Positions 40,310 through 48,737 of a stretch of DNA of 50,075 nucleotides are shown in pieces. The notes beneath the pieces were generated by a model. It searched no databases. It was not told where the DNA came from and was given only the letters and a program-made list of their open reading frames with translations. The position numbers were made by a program, and so were the translations under genes. How positions within the stretch are numbered: position 1 is the first letter of the stretch; each line of letters begins with the position of its first letter. Origin of the DNA: Sphingomonadales bacterium (GTDB lineage: Bacteria; Pseudomonadota; Alphaproteobacteria; Sphingomonadales; Sphingomonadaceae); contig JADKCA010000011.1 in the NCBI GenBank assembly GCA_016714795.1, positions 1-50,075 on the forward strand, in the 5' to 3' direction.

Positions 40310-41173
40310 TCAGAAGCGTTGAGCGGCCACCTCGAGGGTCCGCCAGTTCCACATGATTTTCTGAACATAGTCCTGCGTCTCGTAGATCCGCGGCACGGCG
40401 CGACTGACGCGCACCCGTCCCGGGCCTGCATTATAGGCGGCCAGCGCCAGGACCGGGTCGTTGAATTCGCGCAGATGCAACGAAAGATATTTGGCCGCCC
40501 CTTCGAGATTATCGCTGATCATGTAGGGATTGACCCGCAAATCGGCCGCCGTTCCCGGCATCAACTGGCCAAGTCCGAACGCGCCTTTTGGACTGACGGC
40601 GCTCGGATTATAGCGACTTTCCTGAATGATCATCGCGTCGAATAGTCCAACGGGAATGCCGTACCGACAGGCCGACTGGACAACGAGCGGATACAGAATT
40701 CGCCTCCGCTCCTCGCCTCGCGCGCGCAGCATTCCCGAAGGGACATAATCACGCGGCCCACAATTCCCGATTGACGGCAGGCCGACCGGCATGAGCTGGC
40801 CTGCAAACTGAGCGTGGCCCGGCCGCATCCAGGCAGGCAAGAACACGCGCGGCATCCGGACGAACCCTTCGCCCCCTCCGAATGCGCTTCCCTTGAGGAG
40901 CTGCGCTGCGTATCTTGGGACGACATCCATCGCGCCGGCTTCGGTTACCGCTGCCCGATCGGCAAAACTGCTCAGCATGGCATTTTCGATATTCGGCAAC
41001 CGAAGGACCGGCGTGGCAGCGCGACCGCCGACCTCGATTGTTTCTGCCGCTGTCCGACCGCTGAAATCGAGCATTTGCGCTCGCTTTACGCCGGTTTCCA
41101 CACCTTTGGCCCAAACCAACGCCGGCAAGCTCAAAGCTGCAAGCGCACCAACAAGAAGCAGTTCCTTTCTCAT
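40310..41173 (-). CDS. Lytic transglycosylase (SLT domain, VirB1/TrbN-like)
   Basis: A 287-residue secreted murein hydrolase that opens peptidoglycan for the transfer channel. It has a signal peptide (MRKELLLVGALAALSLPALV, cut after VWA). The C-terminal SLT domain carries the catalytic Glu in MIIQESRYNPSAVSPKGAFG, followed by LGQLMPGTAADLRVNPYMIS, the NLEGAAKYLSLHLREF helix and ALAAYNAGPGRV. The ~150 residues before it are unique. ATG 41173 is chosen for the signal peptide; the frame extends upstream without a better start. It is transcribed toward the HTH gene and separate from the main tra operon. Confidence 0.9.
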   Translation of the reverse strand: MRKELLLVGALAALSLPALVWAKGVETGVKRAQMLDFSGRTAAETIEVGGRAATPVLRLPNIENAMLSSFADRAAVTEAGAMDVVPRYAAQLLKGSAFGGGEGFVRMPRVFLPAWMRPGHAQFAGQLMPVGLPSIGNCGPRDYVPSGMLRARGEERRRILYPLVVQSACRYGIPVGLFDAMIIQESRYNPSAVSPKGAFGLGQLMPGTAADLRVNPYMISDNLEGAAKYLSLHLREFNDPVLALAAYNAGPGRVRVSRAVPRIYETQDYVQKIMWNWRTLEVAAQRF

Positions 41174-41282
41174 TCCAGCATGAGAGAAACCGCATCCTTT
41201 GCTGTCAACCCTCCTGGCCATCCATTGCGGAGGGAGGGTTGTGATTGACTTTCTCTGAGTGATGTTCGAAAAATGAATTGAC

Positions 41283-41316
41283 ATATCATGTTCAATTGAC
41301 ATTATTGACATGATAT
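41283..41316 (+). promoter_or_regulatory. Dyad upstream of first hipB-like gene
   Basis: Perfect 9-bp arms ATATCATGT (41283-41291) and ACATGATAT (41308-41316) are separated by 16 bp. Copies of TTGACAT recur in and just before it. It lies 14 bp before the antitoxin start at 41331, consistent with an autorepression operator. Confidence 0.65.
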
Positions 41317-41330
41317 AGCACATGTAAATT

Positions 41331-41672
41331 ATGTCCCGCGCCTCCAGAGCTGCCAGCGGCCTGCCGCCCCAAAGCCAGCGCGCAATCGCGCAGCTAGGCA
41401 AGGACCTTTCCATTGCCCGCCGCCGCCGCAAGCTGCCGCAACGGTTGATGGCCGAACGCATGCTGGTTTCAGTGCAGACGCTCCAGCGGCTTGAGGCTGG
41501 TGATGCGACCGTGGGTCTGGCCGTGCTGGCCAGTGCCCTCCATGTGTTCGGCATGACTCAGCGCCTCGCCGAGCTCGTCGCCCCCGATACCGACCGGGCA
41601 GGCATGAGCGAAGACCTCGCCCGGCTGCCCAAGACGACACATGCCGTCAGCAGCGACCAGCTGGATTTCTGA
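41331..41672 (+). CDS. hipB: HipB-like antitoxin (HTH)
   Basis: A 113-residue antitoxin with an Xre-type helix-turn-helix: LGKDLSIARRRRKLPQRLMA, then ERMLVSVQTLQRLEAGDATV and LAVLASALHVFGM. The C-terminal tail (RAGMSEDLARLPKTTHAVSS) is likely to contact the toxin. It would bind the dyad at 41283-41316 and repress the pair. There is no clear ribosome site before ATG 41331, so translation may be from a very short leader. The hipA gene starts 5 bp downstream. Confidence 0.8.
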   Translation: MSRASRAASGLPPQSQRAIAQLGKDLSIARRRRKLPQRLMAERMLVSVQTLQRLEAGDATVGLAVLASALHVFGMTQRLAELVAPDTDRAGMSEDLARLPKTTHAVSSDQLDF

Positions 41673-41677
41673 CGAAC

Positions 41678-42928
41678 ATGGCAACGGTCCGAACCTACGT
41701 CTTTGTTCACCTCGCAGATGGCCCTGTTCCGGCAGGGCTGCTGACGATGACCGACGAGCCGCGCAACCAGTTCGCGACCTTTGCCTATGGTCGCCGCTAC
41801 CTTGCTCGCCCGGACCGCGTCCCCGTCGATCCGGTGGCGCTGCCACTCCACGATCCGGCGACCGAGCGCAATTTCCAGACCGAAGAGGGCTTTGCCGTGT
41901 TCGGCGGGATTCGCGACGCAGCTCCCGATGGCTGGGGCCAGTATCTGACGTACAAGGCAATGGGCGACCGCCTGCCTAGCGACATCGATCTGATCCTGGG
42001 CTCAGGCGACCACCGGGTCGGCACACTGGCGTTCGGCCCGACGCTCGAACACCCAGAGCGAATAACACCATGGGGCGACGGTGATGCCCCGGGCGAGCAT
42101 TCCACCCTGGAAGAACTGGCCGAAGCTGCAGAACGCGCGCAACATGTCGATCAACTCGATGATAACCTGCGGCGGTTGCTGACAGCCGGTTCGTCGCTTG
42201 GCGGCGCACGTCCGAAGGCCGCGACCGAAATAGATGGTCAGCCCTGGATCGCCAAGTTCCAGGCACGCAATGACAGCTTCCCCGAGTGCCGGGTCGAACT
42301 GGCCACCATGCGCCTTGCCGCGATATGTGGGCTCGACGTTCCGGCGCTCGCCTTCAGGCGCGTGCTGGAGCGCGACATTTATCTGATCGAGCGGTTTGAT
42401 CGCGTGCCGCACAGCAACTGGCTGGAGCGGCGGCCCTTTGCCTCTGGCCTGACCATGCTCGGCGCGCACGAAAGCGAAGGGAGCCGCTATAGCTATGCGG
42501 ACCTTGCCGCTGTCCTTCGCCAGCATGGCACCGAGGTGCGCCGCGACCTCCATGAACTCTTCCGCCGCATGGTGTTCAACATCCTCGTCACCAACGAAGA
42601 CGATCACCTGCGCAATCACGGTTTCCTGTTCGACGGCAAGGGCTGGCGACTGTCTCCGCTCTACGATGTCGTACCCAAGCCGCAGGTCGGTCTGGAAAGA
42701 CGACTTGTGCTGGGTGTTGGCCCGCAAGGCAGGGAAGCCACGGCCGCCAATGCTCTCGCTGGCGCTGCCGGTTTCGATCTTGCCCCTGATCAGGCCCAAG
42801 CCGTGGTCCAAGACATGCGCGCGCGGGTGGCCAAAGGCTGGGAAGAACAGTTCACGAAAGCCGGAGTGAGCGGCTCTGATCGTGGGCGCTTTGCCACCTG
42901 CTTTCGTCTGGCAAGTGACGACTGCTGA
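41678..42928 (+). CDS. hipA: HipA-family serine/threonine kinase toxin (first copy)
   Basis: A 416-residue HipA-type kinase toxin. HipA proteins phosphorylate aminoacyl-tRNA synthetases or related targets and cause growth arrest. The N-subdomain includes VPAGLLTMTDEPRNQFATFA and the family-typical FGGIRDAAPDGWG. The Gly-rich loop is GSSLGGARPKA. The catalytic NILVTNEDDHLRNHGFLFD is intact, as is the metal-binding LSPLYDVVP (Asp). It follows its antitoxin by 5 bp. The sequence differs clearly from the second HipA at 44152, so they are not a recent duplication. Confidence 0.9.
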   Translation: MATVRTYVFVHLADGPVPAGLLTMTDEPRNQFATFAYGRRYLARPDRVPVDPVALPLHDPATERNFQTEEGFAVFGGIRDAAPDGWGQYLTYKAMGDRLPSDIDLILGSGDHRVGTLAFGPTLEHPERITPWGDGDAPGEHSTLEELAEAAERAQHVDQLDDNLRRLLTAGSSLGGARPKAATEIDGQPWIAKFQARNDSFPECRVELATMRLAAICGLDVPALAFRRVLERDIYLIERFDRVPHSNWLERRPFASGLTMLGAHESEGSRYSYADLAAVLRQHGTEVRRDLHELFRRMVFNILVTNEDDHLRNHGFLFDGKGWRLSPLYDVVPKPQVGLERRLVLGVGPQGREATAANALAGAAGFDLAPDQAQAVVQDMRARVAKGWEEQFTKAGVSGSDRGRFATCFRLASDDC

Positions 42929-43064
42929 GCAGGACTTAAAGTATGCGCCGACGGCGCCTTTCTCGGCAGACCAATTCGCGAATTTAGGCGCGGTATCGCG
43001 ATTATTGGCACCAGTTCGCCGCCTATGGAAAAACGATAATTGCAGGCGTACTTCACGGCACTTG

Positions 43065-43092
43065 TGACACTTTGCCTGTGGGCAAAGTGTCA
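43065..43092. promoter_or_regulatory. Perfect 12-bp inverted repeat
   Basis: TGACACTTTGCC at 43065-43076 and GGCAAAGTGTCA at 43081-43092 form a perfect dyad with a 4-nt centre (TGTG), 71 bp before the gene at 43164. The left arm begins with part of a -35-like TTGACA variant. It is best read as an operator. The surrounding 42929-43163 gap also has a 12-bp palindrome AATTCGCGAATT (42973-42984) and no gene. Confidence 0.7.
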
Positions 43093-43163
43093 AGACTGAC
43101 AAAAATGCAAAGAGCGAAGATAGGGGATTCACAGGATTCACCTTTTGTGCTCAATACTGATCC

Positions 43164-43715
43164 ATGCAGGACGAGACCCCCATCGATGGCCTTGGCAGCA
43201 TTGTTGCGACATTGGCCTCTCATTCCAGCCGCCCGCGCTATGCGTTCATGCTGTTGCAGTTGGTCGCCGATGCGGCTGACGGGAGCGGCAGGGCAGGGCC
43301 GTTCATTGCACGGGGCAATGTAACCTCGACCATTCGCGACTGGCTGGTCACCCAGCTCCAACCGATGAGTGCGCGTGATGGCAGGCGTGCTGCTTTGCGG
43401 GCGCGGGTTGTGGCAAACGTCGCGGACAAGCTCACTGGCATTGAGGCGGAAGACGCTGCGATGATCGAAGCGGAGATTGCCGATCAGGTGCTCGAGGTCG
43501 GCAGGCAAAATGTCAGCCGTGCCATGTCTGATCTGGTCAAGGCCGGTCTCGTCAGCCGTCACTATGCAGGCTACGCCACCAACCACGCCAATCGCGGGGC
43601 CAAGCGGCATGCTGTGTATGTCGTGAAGCCGGTCGTCATGGCCGCGCTGGGGCGGCGGATGGTGGCGCCAACGCGCAAGGGCGGACCGCAGGGGGAATTT
43701 CAGTTCGCGGCATGA
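43164..43715 (+). CDS. Winged-helix-like DNA-binding protein, unknown role
   Basis: A 183-residue protein. The C-terminal half has a winged-helix pattern: ADQVLEVGRQNVSRAMSDLV (recognition-helix-like), KAGLVSRHYAGYATN (wing), GAKRHAVYVVKPVVMAALG. The N-terminal half (IVATLASHSSRPRYAFMLLQ; TSTIRDWLVTQLQPMSARDG) is helical and may mediate dimerisation. The ribosome site is weak. The 12-bp dyad at 43065-43092 in the promoter region makes autoregulation likely. It lies between the two HipBA modules. No clear family name can be given. Confidence 0.6.
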   Translation: MQDETPIDGLGSIVATLASHSSRPRYAFMLLQLVADAADGSGRAGPFIARGNVTSTIRDWLVTQLQPMSARDGRRAALRARVVANVADKLTGIEAEDAAMIEAEIADQVLEVGRQNVSRAMSDLVKAGLVSRHYAGYATNHANRGAKRHAVYVVKPVVMAALGRRMVAPTRKGGPQGEFQFAA

Positions 43716-43838
43716 TGAACAATTTACCCCGCAAATTCCGATTTCCGGCGATTGCAGGTTAAATCCTACTGAGGAGGGCCTCTTGGCCAACGGCTCATGA
43801 GTACACGACGTACAGTGTCACAAATTTCGTTCTTCACG

Positions 43839-43860
43839 TTTGCACCGTATATTGTGCAAA
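43839..43860. promoter_or_regulatory. Dyad upstream of second hipB
   Basis: Perfect 7-bp arms TTTGCAC and GTGCAAA are separated by 8 bp. The 8-bp spacing resembles that of E. coli HipB operators, though the arm sequence differs. It lies 37 bp before the preferred antitoxin start at 43898. Confidence 0.65.
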
Positions 43861-43897
43861 TGACTTGAAAATCCGGAATATGCTCTGTATATGCAGT

Positions 43898-44155
43898 ATG
43901 CTCGATCTGCACACACTCGGACAGCGCATTGCCGAGCACCGTGGCGCTCAGCGGCTGACCCAGGCTGAGCTCGCACGGCGGGCGCGGATAGGTCGCTCGA
44001 CGCTTGATGCTCTTGAGAATGGGCGCGCTTCAGAACTCGGCTTTGGCAAGGTCGGACGAATCCTGGCAGCCTTGGGCCTGACGCTCAAAATCAGCGAAAC
44101 CAATCGCGGTCGGCCGACGCTGGAAGATCTCATCGCTGAGAGCGAACGGTCATGA
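43898..44155 (+). CDS. hipB: HipB antitoxin (HTH, second module)
   Basis: An 85-residue Xre-type antitoxin: MLDLHTLGQRIAEHRGAQRL, TQAELARRARIGRSTLDALE and NGRASELGFGKVGRILAALG make a complete helix-turn-helix domain, with a short tail (RPTLEDLIAESERS). Start choice is uncertain: ATG 43898 fits family N-termini, while ATG 43880 is also open; neither has a strong ribosome site. The stop overlaps the hipA ATG (ATGA), so toxin translation is coupled. It would repress through the dyad at 43839-43860. Confidence 0.82.
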   Translation: MLDLHTLGQRIAEHRGAQRLTQAELARRARIGRSTLDALENGRASELGFGKVGRILAALGLTLKISETNRGRPTLEDLIAESERS

Positions 44156-45375
44156 CAATCAAGGTTTGGGCGGACGGAACATCCGCTGGCTTGCTCGGGA
44201 CGAATGGCCCGCGCGGTGCCGCATTTGCCTATGCGCCTGAGGCGAGGCCCAGCGAAGCCGTTTCGTTGACGATGCCGGTGCGGCTCGCCTCATGGGACAG
44301 CGATTTTGGGCTGCCGCCGATCTTCGAGATGAACCTGCCGGAAGGCGTCCTGCGGGACCGGTTGAGAATGGCATTCGCCAAGGCGACAGGGACATTTGAT
44401 GATCTGGATTTGCTCGCGATTGTGGGTCGGTCGCAGGTTGGACGTTTGCGCTACACGAACGAATTTGCAGAACTTGACCAATTGGTGCCGTTCCAGTCGG
44501 TCGACGAACTCCTGGCGAGCAGGTGGGACGGGAATCTGTTTCAATATTTGCTGGAAAAATTTGCGCTTTATTCGGGCGTCAGCGGCGTTCAGCCCAAGCT
44601 GCTGATCCGCGATGACGAAGCATGGGGCGAGCCAGCAAAGGCAAGCGAGCGGGCGAGCGTTCAGGGCGCCACGCACATCGTCAAATTCTGGGAAGATCAG
44701 TATCCGCAGCTTGCCGCGAACGAGTTTTTTTGCCTCAGGGCAGCCGAAAATTGCGGTCTGGTGGTTCCACGCTACCGCCTGTCTGATGATGCGCGCGCGC
44801 TTGTTATTGATCGCTTCGACCTGCGGGCGGATGGCCGATACCGGGGGCTCGAGGACTTTTGTGTCCTCAATGCCCGTCGAACAACTGACAAATATCTTGG
44901 CTCTTATGAAACCGCGGTTCTCAAGCGGTTCCGTGAGTTCGCATCCCCCGGGCAGGTGGCGAGCGGTTCCGAAGCGATCTTTCGGATGCTTGCGCTCAAT
45001 GCCGCCGTGCGTAACGGCGACGCTCACCTCAAGAACTTTGGTGTCCTATATGACTATGTTGATGGCGAGGTGGCGCTGGCGCCCGTTTACGATGTCGTGA
45101 CGACGACAGCCTATATCCGCGCGGATCAAATGGCGCTGACGCTTGGCGGCACAACGAGGTGGCCCACCGCCAAGCAGCTGCTGGCGTTCGGAACGTCTCG
45201 TCAGATCGGATCACCATCGGCGCTCAAAGCCATGCTCGAATTGATCGCCGATGGCGTCAGTGAAGTCATGGCCGAGATGCGCGCATATATCAAAACCCAC
45301 CCTGACTTCAGGGAGATCGGCACGCGCATGCTGGGCCAATGGGAAGAGGGGATCAGCACAAGTCTTATGTCGTAG
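44152..45375 (+). CDS. hipA: HipA-family kinase toxin (second copy)
   Basis: A 407-residue HipA toxin. Features are the N-terminal TIKVWADGTSAGLLGTNGPR, LPPIFEMNLPEGVLRDRLRM, a Gly-rich loop YSGVSGVQPKLLI, the helix LAANEFFCLRAAENCGLVVP, the catalytic LNAAVRNGDAHLKNFGVLYD (Asp and Asn present) and the metal-binding LAPVYDVVTTTAY. All key residues of the kinase are retained. The overlapping start couples it to its antitoxin. It is more standard in length and layout (E. coli HipA is 440) than the first copy. The gap after it (45376-45678) has no gene, only an AATGGT-N6-ACCATT dyad at 45511-45528 and the probable IS66 end. Confidence 0.92.
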   Translation: MTIKVWADGTSAGLLGTNGPRGAAFAYAPEARPSEAVSLTMPVRLASWDSDFGLPPIFEMNLPEGVLRDRLRMAFAKATGTFDDLDLLAIVGRSQVGRLRYTNEFAELDQLVPFQSVDELLASRWDGNLFQYLLEKFALYSGVSGVQPKLLIRDDEAWGEPAKASERASVQGATHIVKFWEDQYPQLAANEFFCLRAAENCGLVVPRYRLSDDARALVIDRFDLRADGRYRGLEDFCVLNARRTTDKYLGSYETAVLKRFREFASPGQVASGSEAIFRMLALNAAVRNGDAHLKNFGVLYDYVDGEVALAPVYDVVTTTAYIRADQMALTLGGTTRWPTAKQLLAFGTSRQIGSPSALKAMLELIADGVSEVMAEMRAYIKTHPDFREIGTRMLGQWEEGISTSLMS

Positions 45376-45678
45376 CGTCCGCCAAATCGGGAATCGTCGC
45401 TACCAGCCGGCATCAGCGCTGACGCAGATTGACAGGCAGACTGGGGTCATGACGGTGGCCGGGTATTGGTACGTGGTTGAAAGTGACATTGCGACGCCTT
45501 TTGACTGACGAATGGTCAATTCACCATTGACGATTGGACGTATCATCATGTGAAAATTCGCCGCAATTAATCGTAAGCGCTGTTTACCACCCACTTTGCA
45601 TCGCTGGATGATTAAGGCAGACGCTGGGTTGGATGGAACGAGACAACCCTACGAGCGTACTGGAGACCGGCACTGGAG

Positions 45679-46065
45679 TTGCTCGGAGCCGTTGGCCGCC
45701 CGGAAGTTCTGCGCGGTATGTCTGGCCGACTACGTATTTGGACGCTGGGGCAGAAGCTGGCGATTGTCGCTGAGCTGGAGCGCTGCGGCAAAATCGCCGC
45801 GTTTTCACGCCAGCACGATATTCGGACTTCGCTGCTCTACACTTGGCGTCGTGAGTTCCGCTATGCGGCGGCGGCCCATCAGGTGACCAACTCTGACAGC
45901 GGTCATGCGCCGATGTTTGTGCCGGTCGTGGCCGACAGTCCCAAGCCCAGGTCGAACGATGTAGCGATTGAGGTCGAGCTTGGCGGTGCCGTGGTCCGGA
46001 TCGGACGAACGGTGAGCCCCGGACTGGCAACCGCTGTTCTTCAGGCTCTTCAGGTGCAGCGTTGA
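45679..46065 (+). CDS. tnpA: IS66 TnpA (OrfA) accessory protein
   Basis: A 128-residue IS66 OrfA-type protein. The N-terminal helix-turn-helix is clear (TLGQKLAIVAELERCGKIAA, then FSRQHDIRTSLLYTWRREFR), followed by the variable linker and a C-terminal VAIEVELGGAVVRIGRTVSP with LATAVLQALQ, the usual OrfA ending. The frame opens at TTG 45679; the natural start seems to lie earlier at ATG 45633 in another frame (MERDNPTSVLETGT), suggesting a one-base indel near 45670. Its end overlaps tnpB (ATGA-like at 46062-46065). Not expected to be functional without tnpC. Confidence 0.7.
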   Translation: MLGAVGRPEVLRGMSGRLRIWTLGQKLAIVAELERCGKIAAFSRQHDIRTSLLYTWRREFRYAAAAHQVTNSDSGHAPMFVPVVADSPKPRSNDVAIEVELGGAVVRIGRTVSPGLATAVLQALQVQR

Positions 46066-46373
46066 TCGGCCCTGGTCCTGGCGCGCGGGTGATGGTTGCA
46101 ACGCGTCCCGTGGATTTCCGCAAAGGTCCTGATGCCTTGGCCGCACTTGTAAGTGCCGACTACGGCGGCGACCCGTATTCCGGGGTGACCTATGTCTTCC
46201 GGGCAAAGCGCGCTGACCGGAACAAGCTGGTCTGGTGGACGGCACCGGCCTGTGCCTGATGGCCAAGAGGCTGGAGTCCGGAGGCTTCAACTGGCCCGGC
46301 ATCCAGGACGGTGTGATGCGCGTGACGGCAGCGCAGCTTGGTGTTTTGCAGGAGGGCCTCGACTGTCGTCGCC
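46062..46373 (+). pseudogene. tnpB: IS66 TnpB (truncated and frameshifted)
   Basis: IS66 OrfB remnant: MVATRPVDFRKGPDALAALV and YSGVTYVFRAKRADRNKLVW in the first frame. After a one-base shift near 46235-46255 it reads WWDGTGLCLMAKRLESGGF and VMRVTAAQLGVLQEGLD. These are the classic TnpB motifs ('PVDFRKG', 'FRAKRADR.KL.WWDGTGLCL'). The last IS66-like residues are around 46370, after which the reading frame passes into IS30 transposase. The protein is therefore both frameshifted and 3'-truncated. Confidence 0.78.
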
Positions 46374-47161
46374 TGCGTGGCGGCAAGATTGTTCGTGATG
46401 CAGCGTTGGCACGCTATGTGGGAGACAGGCTTTCAGACTGTTGGTCGCCAGAGCAGATTGCGGGCTATTTGCGCGTGCAATCGGATAGCGAGTTTTTGGT
46501 CTGCCACGAGACGATTTATCAGTTTGTTTATGGCCCGCAGGGCCGCGCCCGCCAACTCTGGCGCCTGCTTCCGCCGCAACGACGCATGCGCCGGCGTCGC
46601 TTTGCCCGGCGTCCGCGCGGGATCCATATCCCGTTGCAGAACACTATCGGCAGCCGTCCTCCAGAGATTGGTGAACGCACGCGTTTTGGCGATTGGGAGG
46701 GTGATTTGATGATCTTCCGGCGCGAACATGGGAAAGCCAATGTCACGTCGCTGATCGAACGCCGCAGCCGCTACATGCTACTGGCGCACAACCGCAGTCG
46801 CCACTCGGCGGGCGTGATGGCCGGGATCGACAGGCAGCTTGGCTTCCTTCCCGCCTGCCTGCGCCGCACCATGACGTTTGATCGTGGTACCGAGTTTGCG
46901 GCCTATCCGGTTCTTGCAGCCAAGCTCGGGATTACCAGCTACTTCTGCCAGCCTTCGGCACCCTGGCAGAAAGGTGTCGTTGAAAATGGAAACGGACGAC
47001 TGCGGCGCTTTCTTCCCTTGGATACGGATCTAGCCGTGGTTAGCGTGAGCGAACTGGATCGCATCGCCGCTCGCCTCAATCACACACCCCGCAAATGCCT
47101 CGAGTATCGCACACCGCACGACGTGCTCACCGAACAGATACAGCTTGCCTTGGCCGCCTGA
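46374..47161 (+). pseudogene. IS30-family transposase (5'-truncated, fused to IS66 tnpB frame)
   Basis: About 262 residues of an IS30 transposase in frame with the TnpB remnant. It begins RGGKIVRDAALARYVGDRLS and shows DCWSPEQIAGYLRV, then VCHETIYQFVYGPQGRARQL. The DDE catalytic core is FGDWEGDLMIFRREHGKANV (first Asp), MTFDRGTEFAAYPVLA (second Asp) and WQKGVVENGNGRLRRFLPLD (Glu). It ends NHTPRKCLEYRTPHDVLTEQ and stops at 47161. The N-terminal helix-turn-helix and left inverted repeat are absent. The core is intact, but with no own start it could only be expressed as a fusion with the TnpB fragment, giving a 308-residue chimera from 46235. Confidence 0.85.
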
Positions 47162-47170
47162 AACTTTGCC

Positions 47171-47200
47171 GCCGGGTGTGGGGCTCGCCCCACACCCGGC
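47171..47200. terminator. Perfect 14-bp hairpin after IS30 gene
   Basis: The perfect arms GCCGGGTGTGGGGC and GCCCCACACCCGGC have a 2-nt loop, ten bases after the transposase stop. There is no T tract, so it may be a processing or insulator hairpin rather than a classic terminator. Confidence 0.5.
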
Positions 47201-47268
47201 AAGATGGACATGACCAACGATGATACCTAAACCAACACAGAAGGATCACACTTCAAAAGGAAACCGCA

Positions 47269-48655
47269 ATGGCCTATCGTTTCAACCGCACCATCCTCCG
47301 CGAATATGACATTCGCGGGATAGTCGGACAGACATTGGGTGAGGAAGATGCGCGGGCCATCGGGGCTTTATTCGGCACGATCATCAAGCGCGGTGGCGGA
47401 TCAACCGTGGCCGTTGGTCGCGACGGGCGTCTGTCCTCCCCGGCCCTGTGCACGGCCTTGGTGGACGGGCTGACGGTCCAGCGGTGCGATGTGATCCGCA
47501 CGGGACTCCGGCCCCACACCAATGCTCTATTATGCAGAGGCTGTCCTTCCAGTGGATGGCGGCATTCAGATAACCGGCAGCCATAACCCCGGCGCGATTA
47601 TATTGGCTTCAAGATGGTCTTTGGTCACAAGAGCTTTTTTGGGCCGGACATCCAGACGCTCGGCGTGATGGCGGCAGCGGGAGACTGGGAGAGCGGCACC
47701 GGCTCCGTTTCCGATCAGGACATGGAAGACGCCTATCTCGCCCGGCTGATCGAAGGCCTGTCGCTGGGCAGCTATCGCATCGGCTGGGATGCGGGCAATG
47801 GTGCAGGCGGGCGCATCATCGAGCGGCTCGCGGCAACCTGCCCGGCGAGCATCATCTGCTCTTCTAAAGACATTGACGGCAATTTTCCCGCAACCACCAC
47901 CCGGACCCCACAGGAAGAAAAGAATCTGGAGCATCTCAAAAGCCCTCGTCGCGGAGAAGCAGCTCCGATTTCGGACTGGCTTTTGATGGCGATGCAGACC
48001 GGATCAGCAGTGGACGGCCTGGGCGCGCGTGGTCTAGGCGATCAGCTTCTCTCCATTTTGGCGGAACCAGTTCTGAAGAAGCTGCCCGGCGCAATCATCA
48101 TCGGCGATGTGAAGGGTAGCCAGATGCTTTGACCGCATCGCAGAGCTGGGCGGCAAGCCCCTGATGTGGAAGACCGGACACAGCCTGATCAAGACCAAGA
48201 TGAAGGAAACCCCGGCTGGCCGCTGGCGGGTGAAATGAGCGGTCACATCTTCTTTGCGGATGACTGGTACGGCTTTGACGACGCCATTTACGCCGCGCTG
48301 CGCCTGATCGCAGCCATAGACGCGTCGGGCGTTTCGCTGACGGAACTGAAGAGCCGGATGCCCAACATGATCAACACGCCCGAATTGCGCTTTCAGGTCG
48401 ACGAGAGTCGCAAATTCGCGGTGATCGACGAAGTGCTGGCGCGGCTGACAGCGTCCGGCGCGGACTGAACCGCACCGACGGCGCCGCGCGTCAACACGCC
48501 CGACGGCTGGTGGCTACCCGCGCCAGCAACACGCAAGACGTGCTCAGCGCCAGCGCGGAGGCGAAGGATGAAGCCGCGCTGGACAGGTTATGGCCATGAT
48601 CGACGATCAGCTGGAAGCGTCCGGGTTGGAACGGGGCGAACAGGCGGGGCATTGA
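47269..48655 (+). pseudogene. Phosphomannomutase/phosphoglucomutase (multiply frameshifted)
   Basis: Phosphohexomutase of the ManB/AlgC type, which interconverts hexose 6- and 1-phosphates for surface-polysaccharide precursors. The start is MAYRFNRTILREYDIRGIVG after AGGATCACAC. Pieces in different frames line up in family order: the active-site region ITGSHNP (around 47570-47590), MVFGHKSFFGPDIQTLGVMA, YRIGWDAGNGAGGRIIERLA, DIDGNFPATT, GDQLLSILAEPVLKKLPGAI, then EMSGHIFFADDWYGFDDAIY and MINTPELRFQVDESRKFAVI, with RVNTPDGWW near the end. At least five shifts occur (about 47490, 47590, 47940-48030, 48125, 48230 and 48470). This is clearly not a working gene as written. An intact paralogue probably exists on the chromosome. 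Confidence 0.85.
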
Positions 48656-48737
48656 TTGCGGCGGGGCTTGCGCTTACCCCTTGGCGGATGGGCGATTTGA
48701 TGATCGTTACAAGTCCATTGCTCAAGGAAAGTGCGGT

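Larger units (their letters stand above)
45573..46373 (+). mobile_element. IS66-family remnant (left part)
   Basis: The probable left inverted repeat begins GTAAGCGCTGTTTACC at 45573, in line with the GTAAGC ends of IS66 elements. It is followed by the tnpA-like and tnpB-like genes described separately. The element is cut off inside tnpB, where IS30 sequence begins, so tnpC and the right end are missing. Confidence 0.55.

Noticed and set aside
47171..47200. Right terminal inverted repeat of the IS30 element
   Set aside because: It is a self-complementary 30-bp hairpin rather than a single end of ~26 bp matching a left end, and the left end is deleted, so it cannot be confirmed.
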